Source: Micromonospora andamanensis | GTDB taxonomy: Bacteria > Actinomycetota > Actinomycetes > Mycobacteriales > Micromonosporaceae | Direction of reading: 5' to 3' | DNA length: 53,799 nucleotides | NCBI RefSeq assembly: GCF_016863495.1 | Contig: NZ_BOOZ01000049.1 | Location: 1-53,799 of the forward strand | In this document: one piece after another, positions 51,023 through 53,799 of the stretch | How positions within the stretch are numbered: the stretch's first letter is position 1 | Layout of the letters: every line of letters begins with the position of its first letter | Made by a program: the position numbers and the translations under genes | The notes under the pieces: model-generated | Seen by the model: the letters and a program-made list of their open reading frames with translations, nothing else | What the model was told of the DNA's origin: nothing | Databases searched by the model: none

Positions 51023-52081
51023 ATGAGTCGCCACGAAGCCGGCTCGCAGGCCGGCAGCCTCCTGCTGCGCACGATCAGGTCGGGAACCTCGGGCGCTGAG
51101 GTGTTTCTCCTGCGGCAACCCGGCGGCGCGACTGTCGCCACGAAGGTCACTCGCAACCCAAGGGTCAGCTCGTCCGTGCAGGCCCAACGGCACGCCGTGA
51201 TGGCGAAGCACTTCGCCTCGCACACCCCGGCGGTGCTCGGGACCGCAACCGAGGCCGCGCTTGACGTCATCGTCACGGCGGCACCTGCCGTGTGGAGCCT
51301 CGACGAAGCCATCGCTCGTGTCGGACCGACACCGGAGCTATACCTGATCTGGCAAGACGTGGTGAACACTCTCGTCACGGTATGGCGGTCAACCGCCGAG
51401 CCCGGCTTTGATCCCACCCGGGCCACTCGCAATCATGATCTTCGGTGTCGTCGTGGCCATCAGGGGCTGGAGGATGTGCTCACCACAGACCTCGGACCGC
51501 CCTCGCGTTGGTTGAGCATCATGATTAACGGAAGTGACATGGGCTCCTGGTTTCGAGCCTTCGAGCAGCTCCTCGTCGTCGGCAGGCCCGACTCCCATAT
51601 CACCTGTCACGGCGATCCGCACGCCGGCAACGTACTGGTTGCCTCCGACGGGACCTGGCACCTCATCGACTGGGAATGGTCCGGTGACCATCACGACTGG
51701 CGCATGATGGTCAGCCACCTGCTCGGTAGCTGGTACGTACGCGACCTCCTAGACCACGCCTCCGGCACGGCTTCAGCGACACCCGACCGGCTCGTGCTGG
51801 ACTATGCCATCGGTGAAACCCCCCGACTACGCCAGTTCGGGATCCCGGCAGCCGACGCGTTCCGGCGGATGACGACGCCGGCCCGAACAGAGCAGGATCT
51901 CAGTGATGTTGCTCGGTACGTGGCGCTTCTTCTGCTCCGGGAGATCCCCCGAGCGGTGTTGGCTGGGCGACGTCACCTCATCGCACCCCTGCTCGGCGAG
52001 TGCATCCGGCTCACCACTGGCGAGCACTCGAATCATCCCGCCATCCGGCTACTCAAGGCGCCGGTCGGGGCGGCGAGGTAA
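51023..52081 (+). CDS. aminoglycoside phosphotransferase (APH)-fold kinase
   Basis: The 352-residue protein shows the catalytic loop TCHGDPHAGNVLVA and the metal-binding LIDWEWSGDHHD, typical of the APH/choline-kinase group. The ATP-binding lobe near the N-terminus is divergent (GAEVFLLRQPGGATVATKVTR). It may phosphorylate the product of the cluster or an inhibitor. GAGGA lies 6 nt before the ATG, and the stop shares a base with the next start (TAATG). Confidence 0.85.
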   Translation: MSRHEAGSQAGSLLLRTIRSGTSGAEVFLLRQPGGATVATKVTRNPRVSSSVQAQRHAVMAKHFASHTPAVLGTATEAALDVIVTAAPAVWSLDEAIARVGPTPELYLIWQDVVNTLVTVWRSTAEPGFDPTRATRNHDLRCRRGHQGLEDVLTTDLGPPSRWLSIMINGSDMGSWFRAFEQLLVVGRPDSHITCHGDPHAGNVLVASDGTWHLIDWEWSGDHHDWRMMVSHLLGSWYVRDLLDHASGTASATPDRLVLDYAIGETPRLRQFGIPAADAFRRMTTPARTEQDLSDVARYVALLLLREIPRAVLAGRRHLIAPLLGECIRLTTGEHSNHPAIRLLKAPVGAAR

Positions 52082-53007
52082 TGCGACTCGGACTGGCATT
52101 GCCCCACTACCCGTTCTCCTTCCCGACACCGCAGCCCTCCACCGCCCGACGAGCGATCGAGTACGCCACCTTGGCCGAGGACGCGGGATTCCACCAAGTG
52201 TGGGTCTCCGACCACTTCTGGGTCGACGTCGCCATTGCAGGGCAACCGGAGCAACGGCAGGAGCCGGCTGAGTGTTGGACCCTGCTGGCCGCGATAGCGG
52301 CCAGCACCAACCGCATCCGCGTCGGCTCTTTGGCCACGCCTATCGGGTTCAGGAACCCCAACCTCCTCGCACGCATGGCGGCGACCGTGAACGAACTCGC
52401 CGCCGGGCGACTCGACGTCGCCGTCGGAGCCGGGTGGAACGAGTCGGAACACCGGGCAAACGGCCTTGACTTCCCGCCTGCAAGACAACGGTTGGTATCG
52501 CTTGAGGACACAGTCGGGCTTCTTCGGCGGCGGGTGCCGGGCGTGCCCGTCTGGGTTGCCGGGAAGCGCCCGAAGCTACTTGAGGTCGCCGCGCTCGCGG
52601 ACGGTTGGAACACCGCGTGGGACAGCACGATGGCTGAGTACCGGCACCGGGATGCGATGGTGCGGCAAGCCTGCCACCGTCGCGGGCGTGATCCTGCGGC
52701 GGTTCACCGGTCTCTTGGCCTGACGACGCTCATCGGCCGAGACAACGACGATCTTGAGAAACGGTGGCACAGTTTGCAGCGCTGGGCTCCCGGCGGCGCA
52801 CTCGCTGATATCTCCCTGCGGAGCTGGGCACAGTCCCGCCTGGTCGGTACACCGCAGGAAGTGGCCCAACAGCTCCGTCGATGGGGCGAAGCCGGGGTCG
52901 AGCAGGTCATCTGCTCATTTGGGGCGCCATTCGCCGTTCACGATAACCAACAGCTTGAGCTTGCTGTAGACGTGCTGACGATCTTATCCGGCTCGAAGGG
53001 GCCGTAG
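52081..53007 (+). CDS. LLM-class flavin- or F420-dependent oxidoreductase
   Basis: The 308-residue protein has the bacterial luciferase-like barrel: MRLGLALPHYPF, EDAGFHQVWVSDHFW, NPNLLARMAATVNELAAGRLDVAVGAGWN and VGTPQEVAQQLRRWGEAGVEQVI. In actinobacteria many of these use F420; the cofactor cannot be settled here. The ATG overlaps the APH stop by one base. It is the last gene of the plus-strand cluster and could reduce or oxidise the product. Confidence 0.9.
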   Translation: MRLGLALPHYPFSFPTPQPSTARRAIEYATLAEDAGFHQVWVSDHFWVDVAIAGQPEQRQEPAECWTLLAAIAASTNRIRVGSLATPIGFRNPNLLARMAATVNELAAGRLDVAVGAGWNESEHRANGLDFPPARQRLVSLEDTVGLLRRRVPGVPVWVAGKRPKLLEVAALADGWNTAWDSTMAEYRHRDAMVRQACHRRGRDPAAVHRSLGLTTLIGRDNDDLEKRWHSLQRWAPGGALADISLRSWAQSRLVGTPQEVAQQLRRWGEAGVEQVICSFGAPFAVHDNQQLELAVDVLTILSGSKGP

Positions 53008-53036
53008 TCGGAACGATGTTGCCAGCGCTGAAGGTC

Positions 53037-53161
53037 AGGAGTCGGTCTCGGGGGGTGAGTCGGCCGAGTTCGGCGGCCACGACGGACGCCGTCAGGCGGG
53101 TACTGCCGGTGGCAGATGTGCGGGTAGGAGGGATATCTCTTATCAGTCGGTTCCGGTCCAC
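53037..53161 (-). pseudogene. truncated replication-relaxation-like gene start
   Basis: GTG 53161 has an excellent AGGAGG upstream (AGGAGGGCCGGTG). The first 40 residues (DRNRLIRDIPPTRTSATGSTRL-ASVVAAELGRLTPRDRLLT) resemble the N-terminus of replication-relaxation proteins of actinobacterial conjugative elements, where LTxRDR-LL is typical. The likeness stops near 53037, just beyond the end of the LLM gene, so the gene looks cut at the edge of the cluster. The call rests on a short match. Confidence 0.4.
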
Positions 53162-53667
53162 CGGCCCTCCTCGCCCCCTTCCACGTGCGGGTACGTCGTG
53201 TTCAAGGGGGCGTGTTCACCCGGTAGCTCGTGGTCGTTGCGTTCCTCGTTGGACCGCTCGTTAGACCTCTCGTTAGAACCCTCACCCTGAACAGCGAACG
53301 TTTTGCGGCCAATCATCTCGACCGATGCGGGCTCGGCGGGTGGCCGAGGATTCGGGCTTTGTAGCAGCGGTGCGGTCTCGCCGCGCAACCTTCGAGCCCT
53401 GATCGGGGCCTCCTCACTGGGGGCGTACTGCTGATCACCTCCATGGGACGAGCGCGGCTGGTGGGGACGGTCAGACAGGGCGAGCCGGCGGCGGGGACGA
53501 AGGCCGTCCGGCGCGGACGGCGGACCGGGATGGCGAGGGTCGTACTGGTTGGTGCGGACGGCCTCGCAGGGACGAAGCGCGGACGGGGTAGCCGACCGTC
53601 CGGGACGACGGACGAGGGCGCGGACGGGTCGGGCCGGCGCACCGCACTTCGTGGCGATCTCGTCCAC
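53143..53667 (-). CDS. hypothetical protein, proline/arginine-rich, possible remnant
   Basis: The 174-residue frame is Pro/Arg-rich and contains a SNERSNERSNEERNDHE repeat near the end. Its last bases overlap the start at 53161, as in a coupled transfer operon, so it may be the tail of a larger gene such as a transfer ATPase. An in-frame stop lies 18 nt upstream of the start, and codon content is poor, so it may not be a real gene. Confidence 0.25.
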   Translation of the reverse strand: MDEIATKCGAPARPVRALVRRPGRSATPSALRPCEAVRTNQYDPRHPGPPSAPDGLRPRRRLALSDRPHQPRSSHGGDQQYAPSEEAPIRARRLRGETAPLLQSPNPRPPAEPASVEMIGRKTFAVQGEGSNERSNERSNEERNDHELPGEHAPLNTTYPHVEGGEEGRWTGTD

Positions 53668-53799
53668 GGCCCGAGGTGGTCAACAGGCCGCGCGTTCGAG
53701 CAAAGATGATCTTGTTCAAGTAGGTGGCTCTTCTGCCGTGTGTGTGGGTGGTGGGTGGGTCGTTGACGGGCGCACGCCGTTGCTGGGCCTAGGTTCCGT
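53668..53799. other. right end of window, no supported gene
   Basis: It contains a GT-rich stretch (about 53738-53760) and no complete coding region. The neighbouring element may continue beyond the window. Confidence 0.3.

Noticed and set aside
39837..53799. copy of the tRNA-Arg 3' end as an attachment repeat
   Set aside because: I looked for the T-arm word GGTTCGAATCC to the right and found no match within the window.
1..53799. CRISPR array
   Set aside because: No short direct repeats with regular unique spacers were found; the only tandem repeats are at 4-260 and inside rho.

Overview
High-GC actinobacterial chromosome, most likely Micromonosporaceae and probably Micromonospora. The evidence is strong GC bias, many GTG/TTG starts, the actinobacterial order argS-lysA-hom-thrC/thrB-rho-rpmE-prfA-prmC-yrdC-glyA-atp, the DUF2550 gene after atpC, and Rho with a long Arg/Asp/Gly-rich N-terminal region. 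All family calls were made by eye from the translations; no database search was run.

Region 1 (1-37.2 kb) is conserved core, almost all on the minus strand. Reading leftwards from 37.2 kb: argS, lysA, hom and thrC; then an efflux block (TetR on +, ABC exporter, RND permease and MFS on -) that separates thrC from thrB; then thrB, rho, rpmE, prfA, prmC, yrdC, a low-molecular-weight tyrosine phosphatase, a class A penicillin-binding protein, glyA, a small membrane protein, atpZ-like and atpBEFHAGD. A LytR-CpsA-Psr gene sits between atpD and atpC, which is followed by DUF2550. A TPR-GGDEF gene and an SDR gene are on the plus strand. Two intergenic inverted repeats (574-646 and 31506-31577) share a GATCATG core and look like one repeat family.

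Region 2 (37.2-39.8 kb, plus strand) holds a DUF3105/DUF305 membrane pair, a winged-helix protein that looks like a domesticated IS630-type transposase, and tRNA-Arg(CCG).

Region 3 (39.8-53.8 kb) looks like a composite genomic island beside the tRNA. Its first part carries an AlbA_2 (Schlafen-like) protein, an MFS remnant, a low-GC PD-(D/E)XK-Toprim fusion and a second PD-(D/E)XK-like protein, which suggests a defence cluster. Its second part (44.3-53.0 kb) looks like a small, regulated metabolic or biosynthetic cluster: HAD and XRE-TPR regulator on -, then HAD, nucleotidyltransferase, a TrpRS-like/PLP-aminotransferase fusion, an intact second-type TrpRS, an APH-fold kinase and an LLM flavin-type oxidoreductase on +. 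Start and stop codons overlap or nearly touch throughout. A working idea, not proven, is that it makes an amino-acid (possibly tryptophan) derivative, with the intact TrpRS as self-resistance. At its right edge a truncated replication-relaxation-like reading frame suggests a decayed conjugative element.
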